Counted from the stretch's first letter, positions 17,245 through 28,436 are shown. The stretch: 64,000 nt of DNA from Cryobacterium luteum (GCF_900110125.1 NZ_FOCN01000002.1:372001-436000); one strand, 5' to 3'. Notes: generated from the sequence alone by a model not told the origin. Program-made: numbers and translations.

Positions 17245-18750
17245 CTACGACAGCACGTCTCGCACGAGGTCGTCGTTCTCGTGGTTCTGCATCCGGGAGA
17301 AGATGTAGCCGCCGATCAGCAGCACGAACGGCAGGGCCACGAGCACCCAGCCGATGGTGCTGAGGCCCCACGAGGTGGTGGTGGGGTCGACGCCGTCGGC
17401 CACGGTGCCGGCCAGCAGTCCGAAGCGGCTCATCAGCAGGTATTCGCCGAGCAGCAGGCCGATCGTCGCCAACACCGGGGCGATCACGGTCTGAAAGACG
17501 TTCTCCGCGCCGGCGTTGCGGCGGAAGTACACGATGATCGCCACGCTCACCAGAATTTCAATGAGCACGATCGCGATCACTGCGAGGCCGCTGAACCAGT
17601 AGAACAGGTTGAGCACCGGGTCGAGCTGGAACACCGCGAACACCACGAGCACGATGCCCGTGATCACCGAGGTGACGAGCGAGGCCGTGCTCGGAGCGCC
17701 GCGGCCGTTGACCTTGCTGAGTGGCCTGGGCAGCGCGCCGCCGCGACCGAGCGCGAACAGGTAGCGGCTGGACGCGTTCTGAAAGGCCAGGAGCCCCGCG
17801 AACAGGCTCGAGAGCACCAGGATGCCCATGAGAGTCGCCATCCACGGGCCGACATACTGGGTGGCCAGCGCGAACAAGACAGCGGCCGGGTCGGCCAGGG
17901 GGACGCCGGCAACCGTCGACAGTTCGACGGTCTTCTCGACCACGGTCGATGCTCCCATTCCGGTCACCATCGCGAACGCGGTCAGGCCGAACAAAACGGT
18001 GATGACGACGACGGCGAGGTAGGTGGCGCGGGGAACGACGGTCTTTGGGTCCTTGGACTCTTCACCGTAGATGGCGGTGGCCTCGAATCCGATGAACGAG
18101 GCGAAGGCGAACGCGAAGGCGATGCCCGCCGAGCCGGCCAGACCGCCGGCGACGATGGCGGCGGGGTTGAACGAGGCCCAGAAGTTCAGCCCCTCCGGCC
18201 CGCCGTCGATGAGAATGGCGACCGCGGTGACCACGAGCGCGGTCAGTTCGAGCAGCATCAGCACGCCGAGCACCTTGGCGCCCACGTCGACGCTGAGCAG
18301 GGAGAGCAGCGTGACGACGCCCCAGGAGAGGAGCGACCAGGCCCACCAGGGAAGTACGCCCACCTGGCCGGCCATGAGGGCGCCAAAGAATCCGTAGATC
18401 GCCAGCTGAATGGCGAGGTAGGCGAGGATCGACACGAACGCCGACGCGGTGCCGAGGTGACGGCCCAGGCCGCGGCCGATGTAGGCGAAGAAGGCGCCGG
18501 CGTTGGTGACACGCTGGCTCATTGCGGCGTAGCCGACGCTGAACACGAGCAGGGTCAGCCCGACGATGAGGTAGGCGCCGGGAGCGGCCGCACCGTTGCC
18601 GAGCACGATCGCCACCGGTACCGCGCCGGTCATCCCCACGAGGGGGGCCGCGGCCGCGACGACGAAGAAGACGATTCCGAGAACGCCGAGCCGCCCCTTG
18701 TGCAGGGCGGTTTCCGGTGCGCTCGTCGAAGCGGGTTTGGTCTGGGTCAT
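17245..18750 (-). CDS. APC-superfamily amino acid/amine permease
   Basis: A 501-residue transporter with about twelve to fourteen membrane helices. The N-terminal signature KGRLGVLGIVFFVVAAAAPL leading into VAIVLGNGAAAPGAYLIVG and the FASFIGFEATAIYGEE segment in helix 6 are typical of APC-family amino acid permeases (PF13520-type). GAGG AGTAACC upstream of the ATG is a good ribosome-binding site. It sits in a module with an amine oxidase and two regulators, so uptake of an aromatic or aliphatic amine or the matching amino acid is plausible. Confidence 0.88.
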   Translation of the reverse strand: MTQTKPASTSAPETALHKGRLGVLGIVFFVVAAAAPLVGMTGAVPVAIVLGNGAAAPGAYLIVGLTLLVFSVGYAAMSQRVTNAGAFFAYIGRGLGRHLGTASAFVSILAYLAIQLAIYGFFGALMAGQVGVLPWWAWSLLSWGVVTLLSLLSVDVGAKVLGVLMLLELTALVVTAVAILIDGGPEGLNFWASFNPAAIVAGGLAGSAGIAFAFAFASFIGFEATAIYGEESKDPKTVVPRATYLAVVVITVLFGLTAFAMVTGMGASTVVEKTVELSTVAGVPLADPAAVLFALATQYVGPWMATLMGILVLSSLFAGLLAFQNASSRYLFALGRGGALPRPLSKVNGRGAPSTASLVTSVITGIVLVVFAVFQLDPVLNLFYWFSGLAVIAIVLIEILVSVAIIVYFRRNAGAENVFQTVIAPVLATIGLLLGEYLLMSRFGLLAGTVADGVDPTTTSWGLSTIGWVLVALPFVLLIGGYIFSRMQNHENDDLVRDVLS

Positions 18751-18903
18751 GGTTACTCCTCGTTGAGTAAGAGGTCTGCGAGCGGATGCGACGGCATCCT
18801 CTTCAGGTATGTCTCACAGCGTGGCAATCTTCAGGCCGAGCCGGTTGCCATTTGCGGCACCGGAGTTGTCAAAGGGCGCAGTGTCAAAGGGCCCCGTGCT
18901 GGG

Positions 18904-19869
18904 TTAGACGCGGCGGTAGGTGCTCGGCGTCTCGCCGAAGGCCGTGCGAAAGATGCGGCTGAAGTGGGCGGCGTCGACGAAGCCCCAGCGGGCGGCGATC
19001 GTGCCGACCGAGCGATCACTGAGAATGGGGTCGCGCAGGTCGCGGCGGCAGTGCTCGAGACGGCGGCTGCGGATCCAGCTCGCCACGGTGCTGTCGGCCT
19101 CGTGAAACACGTTGTGCAGGTGCCGGGTTGAGATGAAGTGGGCGGCCGCGATACTCGCCGGGCAGAGTTCCGGGTCACCGAGATGCGCATCCACGTACGA
19201 GCGGATGCGCCCCAGCAGGTCGCCGTGCGCGCCCTTATCGCGGCGCAGGTTCAGCTCACTCTCAAACATGGTCGCGATCAGGTCGACGGCGTTATAGGCG
19301 AGGCGGTGCCCGCTCGCGCCGGTGAGCACGTCGAGGTTCTCGGCGAGCTGCACCATGAACGGGCTGATCAGGCGGCCGAGTCCGGCGTCGCCGGGCAGGC
19401 GCACAGCGGTGAGCTGGCCGACAGAATCGGCCGGCAGGTCGAGCACATCGTGCGGGAACATGAGTACGAGGGTGCGAAAGTCCTGATCGAACTCGAGCGT
19501 GTACGGTCGGTTCGTGTCGTAGACGGCCAGATCGCCGGGGCGCAGGGTGGCCTCACGGTTGTCCTGCACGAGCAGGCCGGTGCCGGACAGCTGCAGGTTC
19601 AACTTGAAATACTGCCGAGTGGATGCCGCGATCAGCGTGGGTGTGCGCACCACCTGGTGCCCGTTGGCGCTGACCTCGACGATCGAGAGCTCGTCGAGCA
19701 CGCGCGAACGCAGAGTGCCATGGAAGGTTCGAGAGGCGCTGCGCACCTCGAGGGGAACGAACGACTGCGACACGAGTGTGCGCCAGTGGGTGAAGGAATC
19801 GGCGACCACGCAACGAACGGTGTCGTTCGGGACGGCTTGCGCCAGGGAGTTCACAACCGTCAGCGTCAC
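18904..19869 (-). CDS. AraC-family transcriptional regulator (FeaR-like)
   Basis: A 321-residue regulator. Residues about 40-200 form the AraC-binding-like sensory domain seen in FeaR-type proteins (SFVPLEVRS, RTPTLIAASTRQYFKLNLQLSGTG, PGDLAVYDTNRPYTLEF). The C-terminal 100 residues hold two helix-turn-helix motifs (CPASIAAAHFISTRHLHNVF and VGTIAARWGFVDAAHFSRIF), ending in the classic FGETPSTYRR. FeaR activates aromatic-amine oxidation in Enterobacteria; the nearby copper amine oxidase at 20,813 makes an analogous role likely. The start at 19869 (MTLTVVNSLAQ) is preceded by GAGCTGCTC in the leader but no perfect Shine-Dalgarno. Confidence 0.88.
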   Translation of the reverse strand: MTLTVVNSLAQAVPNDTVRCVVADSFTHWRTLVSQSFVPLEVRSASRTFHGTLRSRVLDELSIVEVSANGHQVVRTPTLIAASTRQYFKLNLQLSGTGLLVQDNREATLRPGDLAVYDTNRPYTLEFDQDFRTLVLMFPHDVLDLPADSVGQLTAVRLPGDAGLGRLISPFMVQLAENLDVLTGASGHRLAYNAVDLIATMFESELNLRRDKGAHGDLLGRIRSYVDAHLGDPELCPASIAAAHFISTRHLHNVFHEADSTVASWIRSRRLEHCRRDLRDPILSDRSVGTIAARWGFVDAAHFSRIFRTAFGETPSTYRRV

Positions 19870-20018
19870 GAGCAGCTCCTTGCCGGGTCCTGACCAGATT
19901 GGCCCTCAGGGGCGTTTCATGATCGTCTGCAGCCAATGTAGCCCTTGGCGCGCTCGCTGTCATTCTTTTTTCAACACTCGGCGAAAATAGCCCAACGATC
20001 CGCGAGAGCGGAAAGTAG

Positions 20019-20043
20019 GTTGCTTCAGCACCCGTGAAGCAAC
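20019..20043 (-). terminator. hairpin downstream of the TetR gene
   Basis: Nine-bp perfect arms GTTGCTTCA and TGAAGCAAC enclose a seven-base loop. It starts 32 bases after the leftward tetR stop codon. On the minus strand the stem is followed by CTACTTTCC, a weak T-rich tail, so termination is plausible but not certain. It could instead be an operator for the AraC gene, which starts 150 bp further on. Confidence 0.45.
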
Positions 20044-20074
20044 AAATTTGTCGCTTTCGCGGGAGGAGTGCCGG

Positions 20075-20671
20075 CTAGTCGCCGGTGGCGAGCAACCGCA
20101 GATACCCGTCGAGCTGCGCCACGAGCTGCTCGGGGGCATGCTCGTCGGGGGAGAGCGCCGCGGTGATCTGCGCGCCGAGCACGACGTTCATGAGGTGACC
20201 GACAACATCCGTGTCGGTAGTGGTGGTGTGCACCTCACCCGCGGCTCGTGCCTCGGCCAGGTGCCCGAGCAGGGCGAGGCGCCATTGCAGCATTGACTCA
20301 TCGTGCAGCTGCGCCTTGGCCGCATTGGTCAGTGCCTTCTGCCAGAACGGAATAACGATGCGCGCCTCGCTCACCCGCGTCTCGTCCAGGGGCAGAATCT
20401 CGTGGCAGTAGGCGCGCACGGCGGCGAGGCCGGCCAGACCGGCGGTCGAGCGCTCGATGCGCCGGTTGGTCTGGCTGAACACGTGGCCGAAGGCGAAGGT
20501 GAGCAGGTCGTCCTTGGTGCCGAAATAGGGTTTGAGCGCACCGTTGGCGAATCCGGCCTCGGTGGCGATCTCGCGCATGGTCGCACCCTCGATGCCGTGC
20601 CGGGCAATGATGCGCCAGGTGGCATTGACCAGCTCGACGCGACGCTGGTCGTGATCGACGACTTTCGGCAT
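20075..20671 (-). CDS. TetR-family transcriptional regulator (BetI-like)
   Basis: A 198-residue repressor. The N-terminal DNA-binding domain shows the TetR pattern: ELVNATWRIIARHGIEGATMREIATEAGFANGALKPYFGTKDDLL, in which the recognition helix covers about residues 42-50. The remainder is all-helical ligand-binding and dimerisation domain with FWQKALTNAAKAQLHDE similar to BetI. It is divergently oriented to the amine oxidase, with 141 bp between starts, so it probably controls that gene and itself. The ligand is presumably the amine or its aldehyde. Confidence 0.87.
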   Translation of the reverse strand: MPKVVDHDQRRVELVNATWRIIARHGIEGATMREIATEAGFANGALKPYFGTKDDLLTFAFGHVFSQTNRRIERSTAGLAGLAAVRAYCHEILPLDETRVSEARIVIPFWQKALTNAAKAQLHDESMLQWRLALLGHLAEARAAGEVHTTTTDTDVVGHLMNVVLGAQITAALSPDEHAPEQLVAQLDGYLRLLATGD

Positions 20672-20713
20672 GGGTCCTCCCTCTTCAGCTTGCCAGAAAG
20701 ATTCGCGAAACGC

Positions 20714-20743
20714 TTGCCACCACCAACGTGATGGCTTTATATT
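20714..20743 (+). promoter_or_regulatory. candidate promoter for the amine oxidase gene
   Basis: A TTGCCA hexamer and a TATATT hexamer are 18 bases apart, 70 bases upstream of the oxidase ATG. The octamer GCTTGCCA occurs twice here (near 20,688 and 20,712), which could be half-sites for the divergent TetR repressor. This is pattern-based inference. Confidence 0.35.
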
Positions 20744-20812
20744 CTACAACCATAGGAAATAACTCCCCGGGGTCACACCGACGTATCCCGGGCCGATCCG
20801 AAAAGAGAAGCA

Positions 20813-22741
20813 ATGCTCACCGCCGAGACCGCTGACACTGTGCCCGCCAACACTCAGGCCGCCTTCGCGCTGCCCACCGCCGAAGAGCTGCAGAGCGTGC
20901 GCACGATTCTGGCCGATGCCGGACTGTTCGGCGACACCATTCGCGTCGCCTACCTTGGCCTGCTCGACCCGCCTCGGGGCTCGAGCGCAACCGACCGTCG
21001 CTTTCGCGTCTTCCTGCACGACGTGGCGGGTGCCGCCCCCACCGACGTGGTCGTCTCGGCCACCCACGGCACAATCGAGTCGAGCGTCACACTGGACACC
21101 GCCCTCAGCGGCGAACTGCCCGTGCTCGAAGAAGAGTTCGGCGCCGTCGAAGAGGTGCTGCGCGAGGATGCCCGCTGGCTCGCCGCGCTCGCGGCCCGCG
21201 GAATCGACGTGGCCCAGGTGCGCGTCGCCCCCCTCTCGGCCGGAGTGTTCGAGTACCCGAACGAGAAGGGTCACCGCATTCTGCGCGGCCTGGCCTTTGT
21301 GCAGAATTTTCCGGAGGACAGTGCCTGGGCGCACCCGATCGACGGCCTCGTCGCCTACGTCGACATCGTCGCGAAGACCGTGGACCAGGTGCTCGACTTC
21401 GGTGTCGTGCCCGTTCCGGCCGAACACGGCAACTACACCGATCCTGCTCTTACCGGGCCGCTGCGTGAGACGCTCAAACCGATCAGCATCACCCAGCCGG
21501 AGGGTGTGAGCTTCACGGTCACCGGCGGCAACCACATCGAGTGGGAGAAGTGGAGCCTCGACGTGGGCTTCGACGTGCGCGAGGGCGTCGTGCTGCACAA
21601 TATCGGCTTTCGCGACGGCGACCAGACGCGGTCCATCATCCGTCGCGCGTCGATCGCCGAGATGGTGGTGCCCTACGGCGACCCGGCCCCGGTGCGATCC
21701 TGGCAGAACTACTTCGACACCGGCGAATACCTCGTGGGCCAGTACGCCAACTCGCTCGAACTCGGCTGTGACTGCCTCGGCGAAATCACCTACCTGAGCC
21801 CGGTCATCACCGACGGCTTCGGCAACCCGCGCGAGATTCGCAATGGTATCTGCATGCACGAAGAAGACTGGAGCATCCTCGCCAAGCACAGCGACCTCTG
21901 GAGCGGCATCGAATACACCCGCCGCAACCGCCGCTTCGTCATCTCCTTCTTCACCACCGTGGGCAACTACGACTACGGCTTCTACTGGTACCTCTACCTG
22001 GACGGCACCATTGAATTCGAGGCCAAGGCCACCGGCGTGGTCTTCACGAGCGCCTACGCCGGCAAGGGCTACCCCTACGCCTCCGAAATTGCGCCAGGAC
22101 TCGGCGCTCCCTTTCACCAACACCTGTTCAGCGCCCGCCTCGACATGGCCCTCGACGGTGACACCAACCGGGTCGAAGAGGAAGACGTCGTGCGCGTTCC
22201 GATGGGCCCCGGCAACGAACGCGGCAACGCCTTCACCCGCCAGCGCACCGTGCTCGCCACCGAATCCGAAGGCGTCAGACAAGCGGATGCCTCCATCGGC
22301 CGCACCTGGCACGTCTCCAACCCCAATTCCCTCAACCGCCTCGGCGAACCCGTGGCCTACAAGCTGCACCCGCAGGGGCTGCCCATGCTGCTCGCCGACC
22401 CCGAGTCGTCGGTCGCCCGGCGCGCCGCGTTCGCCACCAAGGGTCTCTGGGTCACCCGCTTCGCCGAAGACGAGCGCTATCCCACCGGCGACTTCGTCAA
22501 CCAGCACTCCGGCGGCGCCGGACTACCCGCCTATATTGCGGCCGACCGCGCCATCGACGGCGAGGACATCGTGCTCTGGCACACCTTCGGCCTGACCCAC
22601 TTTCCCCGGGTCGAAGACTGGCCGATCATGCCGGTCGACACCGTGGGCTTCAAACTGCGCCCCGACGGCTTCTTCGACCGCAGCCCGGTCTTGGACGTGC
22701 CGGCGAACGTGCCCCCGGCATCCGGTGGTCACTGCCACTGA
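20813..22741 (+). CDS. copper-containing primary-amine oxidase
   Basis: A 642-residue enzyme that oxidises primary amines such as tyramine or phenylethylamine to aldehyde, ammonia and hydrogen peroxide. The cofactor tyrosine (topaquinone precursor) lies in [11 protein letters not shown] (Tyr386). Copper ligands are His435 and His437 ([12 protein letters not shown]) and His596 ([17 protein letters not shown]); the catalytic aspartate region is LVAYVDIV. Length fits the soluble actinobacterial histamine/phenylethylamine oxidases, with no signal peptide. The ATG has AGAGAAG just upstream. The divergent TetR gene and the nearby AraC and APC permease genes form a likely amine-utilisation module. 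Confidence 0.95.
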   Translation: MLTAETADTVPANTQAAFALPTAEELQSVRTILADAGLFGDTIRVAYLGLLDPPRGSSATDRRFRVFLHDVAGAAPTDVVVSATHGTIESSVTLDTALSGELPVLEEEFGAVEEVLREDARWLAALAARGIDVAQVRVAPLSAGVFEYPNEKGHRILRGLAFVQNFPEDSAWAHPIDGLVAYVDIVAKTVDQVLDFGVVPVPAEHGNYTDPALTGPLRETLKPISITQPEGVSFTVTGGNHIEWEKWSLDVGFDVREGVVLHNIGFRDGDQTRSIIRRASIAEMVVPYGDPAPVRSWQNYFDTGEYLVGQYANSLELGCDCLGEITYLSPVITDGFGNPREIRNGICMHEEDWSILAKHSDLWSGIEYTRRNRRFVISFFTTVGNYDYGFYWYLYLDGTIEFEAKATGVVFTSAYAGKGYPYASEIAPGLGAPFHQHLFSARLDMALDGDTNRVEEEDVVRVPMGPGNERGNAFTRQRTVLATESEGVRQADASIGRTWHVSNPNSLNRLGEPVAYKLHPQGLPMLLADPESSVARRAAFATKGLWVTRFAEDERYPTGDFVNQHSGGAGLPAYIAADRAIDGEDIVLWHTFGLTHFPRVEDWPIMPVDTVGFKLRPDGFFDRSPVLDVPANVPPASGGHCH

Positions 22742-22803
22742 CCCGCGTCCTGCCCCCACCCGTCCGCGTTGGAATCCGTGCGCGGGAGTTCTGTAGTCCT
22801 GTG

Positions 22804-22827
22804 CTTTCTGGGCCCGGGCCCGGAAAG
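22804..22827. terminator. 24-bp GC-rich palindrome between convergent genes
   Basis: CTTTCTGGGCCCGGGCCC and its complement form a near-perfect palindrome (one mismatched pair) centred between the amine-oxidase stop and the convergent stop at 22,881. It may terminate both transcripts. Its core GGGCCCGGGCCC recurs in the palindrome cluster at 47,672-47,743. Confidence 0.5.
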
Positions 22828-22880
22828 TGGGTCCGCGATAGATCATGCTCAGTTTTCAAAGATGGTCGTGGGTGCGTGGG

Positions 22881-24119
22881 TCAGCCGCGCAGTGCGGTCT
22901 CGAAGAGTGCGAGCAGGTGCGTGTAAAACGCAGAGCTCGGCATCGTCGTAATCGGAAAGACCGCGTCGCCCGACACAGACTCCGGCGCCCCCACGTTGAG
23001 CAAACCCGCCGATGGAGTGTTGATCGCACGCATCGACGAGAGCACCGAACGCACCCGCAGTTCGGTCCACTCCTGGTTCCAGAACCGCCCGAAAGCGTCG
23101 TTGGTGCCGGCCGGCGTCGAAGGCAGCGTCAGAGCATCCGCTGCCAGGCGCTCCTGCAACACACTGACCGATACCCGAGCCGGCTCCATCACACGCGACC
23201 ACATCGGCCCGACGCCCAGAAAGCGCAGGATGAGGTCGACGGTCTGTCCGACGGGCCGCATCTCGATCGCGAAACCACCGGCATCCATTTCGTTCTGGGG
23301 TGCCGTCGAGTAGGCGAACAGGGTGGACTCGCCGCGCGTCCAGCTGCGCAGGCTTCGAGTGATCCCACTGCGTGTGGTGCTGGCCTCGAGCTGGATGCCG
23401 GAGTCCCAGTGGGTGACGACCTGCAGGGCGAATGGACTCAGCCGGCGGCTGTGGCCTTCGAGCAGGCCGCTGTCCCGCAGCTCCTGCTGGGCGGGGGAGC
23501 GCCGGGCCAGGGCGCCTGTCGTGCGGGCGGCGAGCAGCGCGCCCTGCGCCGCCACGGAGATCTCCAGCGACGGCGGGGTGTACGGCTGAAACGACGGCAC
23601 GCGCTCGAGCAGTTCGAGCGGCTGCCCGGCTGCCGCGCTGGCGGTAAGGTCGAGCTTCGGGGCGACGCCCGTATTCACCTGGGTGGCGCTCATTTCCCCC
23701 GTCAGTTCGAGTGCGGTCGCAATGTACGAGAGCGTCGGCTGGCAGGCGAGAAGCTGATGGGTCGCAACGGATGCCGTGAGGTGAACGTGCCGCAGACCGG
23801 TCGCCCAGATCCAGCGCAGGATGACAATCTGCAGGTCGCCGGCAGGGTAGCTTGCCGTGATCATGCGCCCGTCGATCGCCTGCTCGGCCCACAGGTCGAC
23901 CGCGATGATCTGGGCACCGGGATGGTCGGTGAGAATCGCTGCGATCGAGACACTGGAGGCGGCCTCGATCGGTGCGGTCGACGGCGTCGAGGTGAGCACG
24001 ATATTGGGCCGAAAAGCACCGGTGGGTGTGTCAGTCAGGGCGAGCACGAGTTCGGCGCCCTCGTTCGATCGGCTTTCCCAGCCGCCGAGCTCGGGCAGCG
24101 TGGCGCTCGCGAAAGTCAT
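22881..24119 (-). CDS. uncharacterised protein of an ESX-like operon (possible EspG-like or LpqN-like accessory protein)
   Basis: A 412-residue soluble protein I do not recognise with confidence. Residues about 1-165 (LPELGGWESRSNEGAELVLAL and HVHLTASVATHQLLACQP) alternate strands and helices in a way that recalls Mog1/PsbP-like proteins such as LpqN. Residues about 190-412 are beta-rich followed by helices (LSPFALQVVTHWDSGIQLEA, GFAIEMRPVGQTVDLILRFL) and loosely recall EspG-type secretion chaperones. Both comparisons are impressions only. It is the last gene of a four-gene operon, its ATG overlapping the preceding stop (ATGA); a longer frame up to 24503 is antisense-like extension and is not used. 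Confidence 0.6.
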   Translation of the reverse strand: MTFASATLPELGGWESRSNEGAELVLALTDTPTGAFRPNIVLTSTPSTAPIEAASSVSIAAILTDHPGAQIIAVDLWAEQAIDGRMITASYPAGDLQIVILRWIWATGLRHVHLTASVATHQLLACQPTLSYIATALELTGEMSATQVNTGVAPKLDLTASAAAGQPLELLERVPSFQPYTPPSLEISVAAQGALLAARTTGALARRSPAQQELRDSGLLEGHSRRLSPFALQVVTHWDSGIQLEASTTRSGITRSLRSWTRGESTLFAYSTAPQNEMDAGGFAIEMRPVGQTVDLILRFLGVGPMWSRVMEPARVSVSVLQERLAADALTLPSTPAGTNDAFGRFWNQEWTELRVRSVLSSMRAINTPSAGLLNVGAPESVSGDAVFPITTMPSSAFYTHLLALFETALRG

Positions 24120-24436
24120 TCGAGTCCCTTCAGGGTCTTGAACCAGCCTGGCAGCAGAAAGCGGGGCAGCCAGAACAGGGACATCGCGAACGTGAGCATG
24201 CTCAGAAAGCCGATGGTGAACAGAACGAGGGTGAGAGCCCTCGAATCGGCAGCCAGCGCGGAGTCCGTCGCCGAAAGGATGATCGCGGCGAAGCCCATGA
24301 AGATAAATCCGAAACCCACGCTGTAGCCGTAGTGCCCCGGAGTTACTGGGCGGATCCAGTTGCTCCAGATGCGTCGGTAGGCGAGGGTGCCGAGGGTCAG
24401 GGCGACCAGCCCGATGCCGATCAGAGACCAATTCAT
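24116..24436 (-). CDS. small three-helix membrane protein of the ESX-like operon
   Basis: A 106-residue protein with three hydrophobic segments: MNWSLIGIGLVALTLGTLAY, SVGFGFIFMGFAAIILSATD and LVLFTIGFLSMLTFAMSLFW, ending in a short cationic cytoplasmic tail. There is no known domain. Its ATG overlaps the putative effector's stop and its own stop overlaps the next gene's start. A small membrane protein directly behind a putative pore-forming or secreted effector would suit an immunity protein, but this is inference. Confidence 0.65.
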   Translation of the reverse strand: MNWSLIGIGLVALTLGTLAYRRIWSNWIRPVTPGHYGYSVGFGFIFMGFAAIILSATDSALAADSRALTLVLFTIGFLSMLTFAMSLFWLPRFLLPGWFKTLKGLE

Positions 24437-25563
24437 CCGAACAATCCGTTCCACGTGTCTCTAATGCCCTTGCCGATTTCGGCGCCGCCCCAGCCGCCGG
24501 CAACGCCGCCGATCACTCCGCCGACGATGCCGCCGATCAGCGTTCCGGGTCCTGGAAAAATGCTGCCGATGGCGGCTCCCGCCAGTGCGCCGCCCCAGGC
24601 GCCGCCAGCGCCGCCGGCCGCGCTCGCTCCACCGACGATGACGGCGTTCTGGGTCGCGCTGGCGACACGGTCGCCGTCGTCCCATTCCGGGTGCGCCTCG
24701 AGATCTGAGTTGTACTGGTCGGAGTACTGGCCCCACACTGTGAGGCCGACCCCCGCGACGCCCAGAACCTTGCCACCGGTTCGCGCCCACGTCGGCGGCG
24801 TGGAGGCGTTGGGTGCCCCCGTCAGCACGGGCTTGGATTGCCAGCCCTCACTCAGGGGGATGGTGGTCGGCAGTGGCGACGTCAGGGTTCCGACTTTCAC
24901 CAGGAGGCCGCTGGGCAGACGCGTGTAGCCGACCCCCTTGATGATCTCGTCGGGCACGATCGCGTCGATGCGAAGGACCAGGGGAAGAACGGCGCCCGGG
25001 GTGGGGACGGACAGGGTTCGGTAGCGAGCCATGAGCTCGGCCGCGAGGCCCTGTACCGCACCTCCGGGCAGGCTGTTGGCCGCGCCGAAAACGCTCGTGC
25101 CCCAGAGCGGTTGGTATCGCATCAGGGTGCCGAGGGCTGAGGCGCACTCCTCGTCGGCGGCGATGGCATTGGCGTTGAACCGGGCGACGTCGGCCCGCAG
25201 GGTCGACCGAATCTGACCGAAATCGACGGTGACCTCGGCGTCGAGATTTCCGAAGGCTGTGATCTCCAGCAGGAGGTTGCTGCGTTGTGCTTTCAGGGTG
25301 GAGAGCGTTGCGCTGTAGTTGTCGAGCGCCGTTTGGGCGCTTCGAGTGGTCTGGCCGATCTCATCGACGATGGAGCGTGGTGTCGCCAGGGCCGAATACA
25401 CCGTTGCGCTTTCGGGAGCGTGGTATGCCGCCGACATGCCACCCCACTGTCCCTCCGCGCGGGTCATCGATTCGGCGAGCGTGTCTGCGCACTTGACGAG
25501 AGCGGAGCCGTGCCCTTCCAGCACGGCTCCGTCCGGCAGCGTTTCGAGCACGAAAGTGGTCAT
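24433..25563 (-). CDS. WXG100/LXG-like protein with C-terminal glycine-zipper region (putative type VII effector)
   Basis: A 376-residue protein. The N-terminal 110 residues are helical with a WGG turn at 40-42 and resemble a WXG100-like hairpin (SALVKCADTLAESMTRAEGQ before, AYHAPESATVYSAL after, then a long helix TTRSAQTALDNYSATLSTLK). A middle region of about 150 residues has no known match. Residues about 300-365 are extremely glycine/alanine-rich, with repeated GxxxG spacing (ALAGAAIGSIFPGPG, GGIVGGVIGGVAGGWGG), as in glycine zippers of membrane-inserting proteins. It lacks a Sec signal. Translationally coupled on both sides. A secreted, membrane-active effector is the working hypothesis; a structural surface protein is the alternative. 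Confidence 0.65.
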   Translation of the reverse strand: MTTFVLETLPDGAVLEGHGSALVKCADTLAESMTRAEGQWGGMSAAYHAPESATVYSALATPRSIVDEIGQTTRSAQTALDNYSATLSTLKAQRSNLLLEITAFGNLDAEVTVDFGQIRSTLRADVARFNANAIAADEECASALGTLMRYQPLWGTSVFGAANSLPGGAVQGLAAELMARYRTLSVPTPGAVLPLVLRIDAIVPDEIIKGVGYTRLPSGLLVKVGTLTSPLPTTIPLSEGWQSKPVLTGAPNASTPPTWARTGGKVLGVAGVGLTVWGQYSDQYNSDLEAHPEWDDGDRVASATQNAVIVGGASAAGGAGGAWGGALAGAAIGSIFPGPGTLIGGIVGGVIGGVAGGWGGAEIGKGIRDTWNGLFG

Positions 25564-25880
25564 CGGGCTACCTCGTCGAGTTTCCCCTGATTGTCTTCGG
25601 CCATTTGCAGGTCGCCGCGTTCGTAGGCATCCACTGCCTCAGCAGTGTGAAAGGTCGCCGACTCGAGGTGGCTCTTGGCTGATGCGACGCTGACCATCAG
25701 TTGGGATTCGGCGAGCTCGAGCAGCGCCATCGCAGTCCTCGATCCGGGTGCAGCGGCCGAGGCCTCGGCCAGCTCGCTGGTCAGCGCGGTCGCTGCGGTG
25801 TCGAACTCCGCGGACTCTGCCGCGACAGCACCAAAAATGCGTCGAGTTTCGGGTAAATCAATCGACCACGACTGCGACAT
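25560..25880 (-). CDS. DUF6507/WXG100-like small helical protein
   Basis: A 106-residue, almost entirely helical protein that heads the operon. The start SQSWSIDLPETRRIFGAV and the end AVDAYERGDLQMAEDNQ match the pattern I associate with DUF6507, an ESX-related family in actinobacteria (tryptophan-I-D near the N-terminus, then A-Y-x-x-GD-x-x-MA near the C-terminus). Such proteins are usually secreted or act as partners of type VII substrates. The ATG at 25880 has AGGGGAA six bases upstream; the longer frame to 25910 lacks support. The stop overlaps the next start (ATGA). No type VII secretion core gene (EccC, EccD, EccB) is in the window. Confidence 0.65.
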   Translation of the reverse strand: MSQSWSIDLPETRRIFGAVAAESAEFDTAATALTSELAEASAAAPGSRTAMALLELAESQLMVSVASAKSHLESATFHTAEAVDAYERGDLQMAEDNQGKLDEVAR

Positions 25881-25987
25881 GATTCCCCTGTTCCTGTGCT
25901 GTTGCGCCAATCGACGTGTTCCCCTCGCAGATCGACACTATCCGATGACGGTGGGCTTTCCCCGTTTGGGGGCCTGACCGGATCGAT

Positions 25988-28183
<2,196 letters not shown>

Positions 28184-28184
28184 G

Positions 28185-28394
28185 TCATTCCTCAAAGCCG
28201 GTTCTCTCAAGAGTAATACCCCCCAAGGGTATACCAAAAAGGGGTTGATCGCGCCCGCCAGGGGGCGTGAACGACGCCCATGCCGGCATCCTCATGCCGA
28301 GAATGTGGCAGGGGTAGATCGTGCGTAACGCGGTGCGCGGGTTCAGTAGCGCACCCTTCGAAGCGGATGCGGCCGCGACCGTTCTCGGGCTCAT
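28185..28394 (-). CDS. possible small protein ahead of copB
   Basis: A 69-codon frame whose ATG at 28394 has GGAGG four bases upstream and whose stop lies one base before the copB start, so it could be co-translated with copB. The peptide has a YPCHILGMRMPAW segment with possible soft-metal ligands but no family I know. Against it, the first CsoR-like palindrome would lie within its coding part, and its middle contains the common ASA-coding octamer. It could be a leader peptide or chance. Confidence 0.3.
   Translation of the reverse strand: MSPRTVAAASASKGALLNPRTALRTIYPCHILGMRMPAWASFTPPGGRDQPLFGIPLGGITLERTGFEE
28216..28232 (-). promoter_or_regulatory. CsoR-like operator, proximal to copB
   Basis: A 17-base palindrome ATACCCCCCAAGGGTAT with arms ATACCC/GGGTAT. 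Actinobacterial CsoR copper repressors bind GC-run palindromes of the TATACCCCC...GGGTAT type next to copper exporters. It lies 33-49 bases upstream of the copB start. No csoR gene is in the window, so the regulator would be encoded elsewhere. Confidence 0.6.
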
Positions 28395-28436
28395 GCCACC
28401 TCCGTCGACGCGTGCCTGGCGGCGCGAGTATGCCGC

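Noticed and set aside
17236..19131. 631-codon open frame on the plus strand
   Set aside because: It is antisense to the APC permease and AraC genes; composition (Glu, Gly, Arg, His rich) is typical of a shadow frame in GC-rich DNA.
20744..22507. 587-codon open frame on the minus strand
   Set aside because: Exact antisense of the amine oxidase, whose catalytic motifs are clear; no family features in the shadow.
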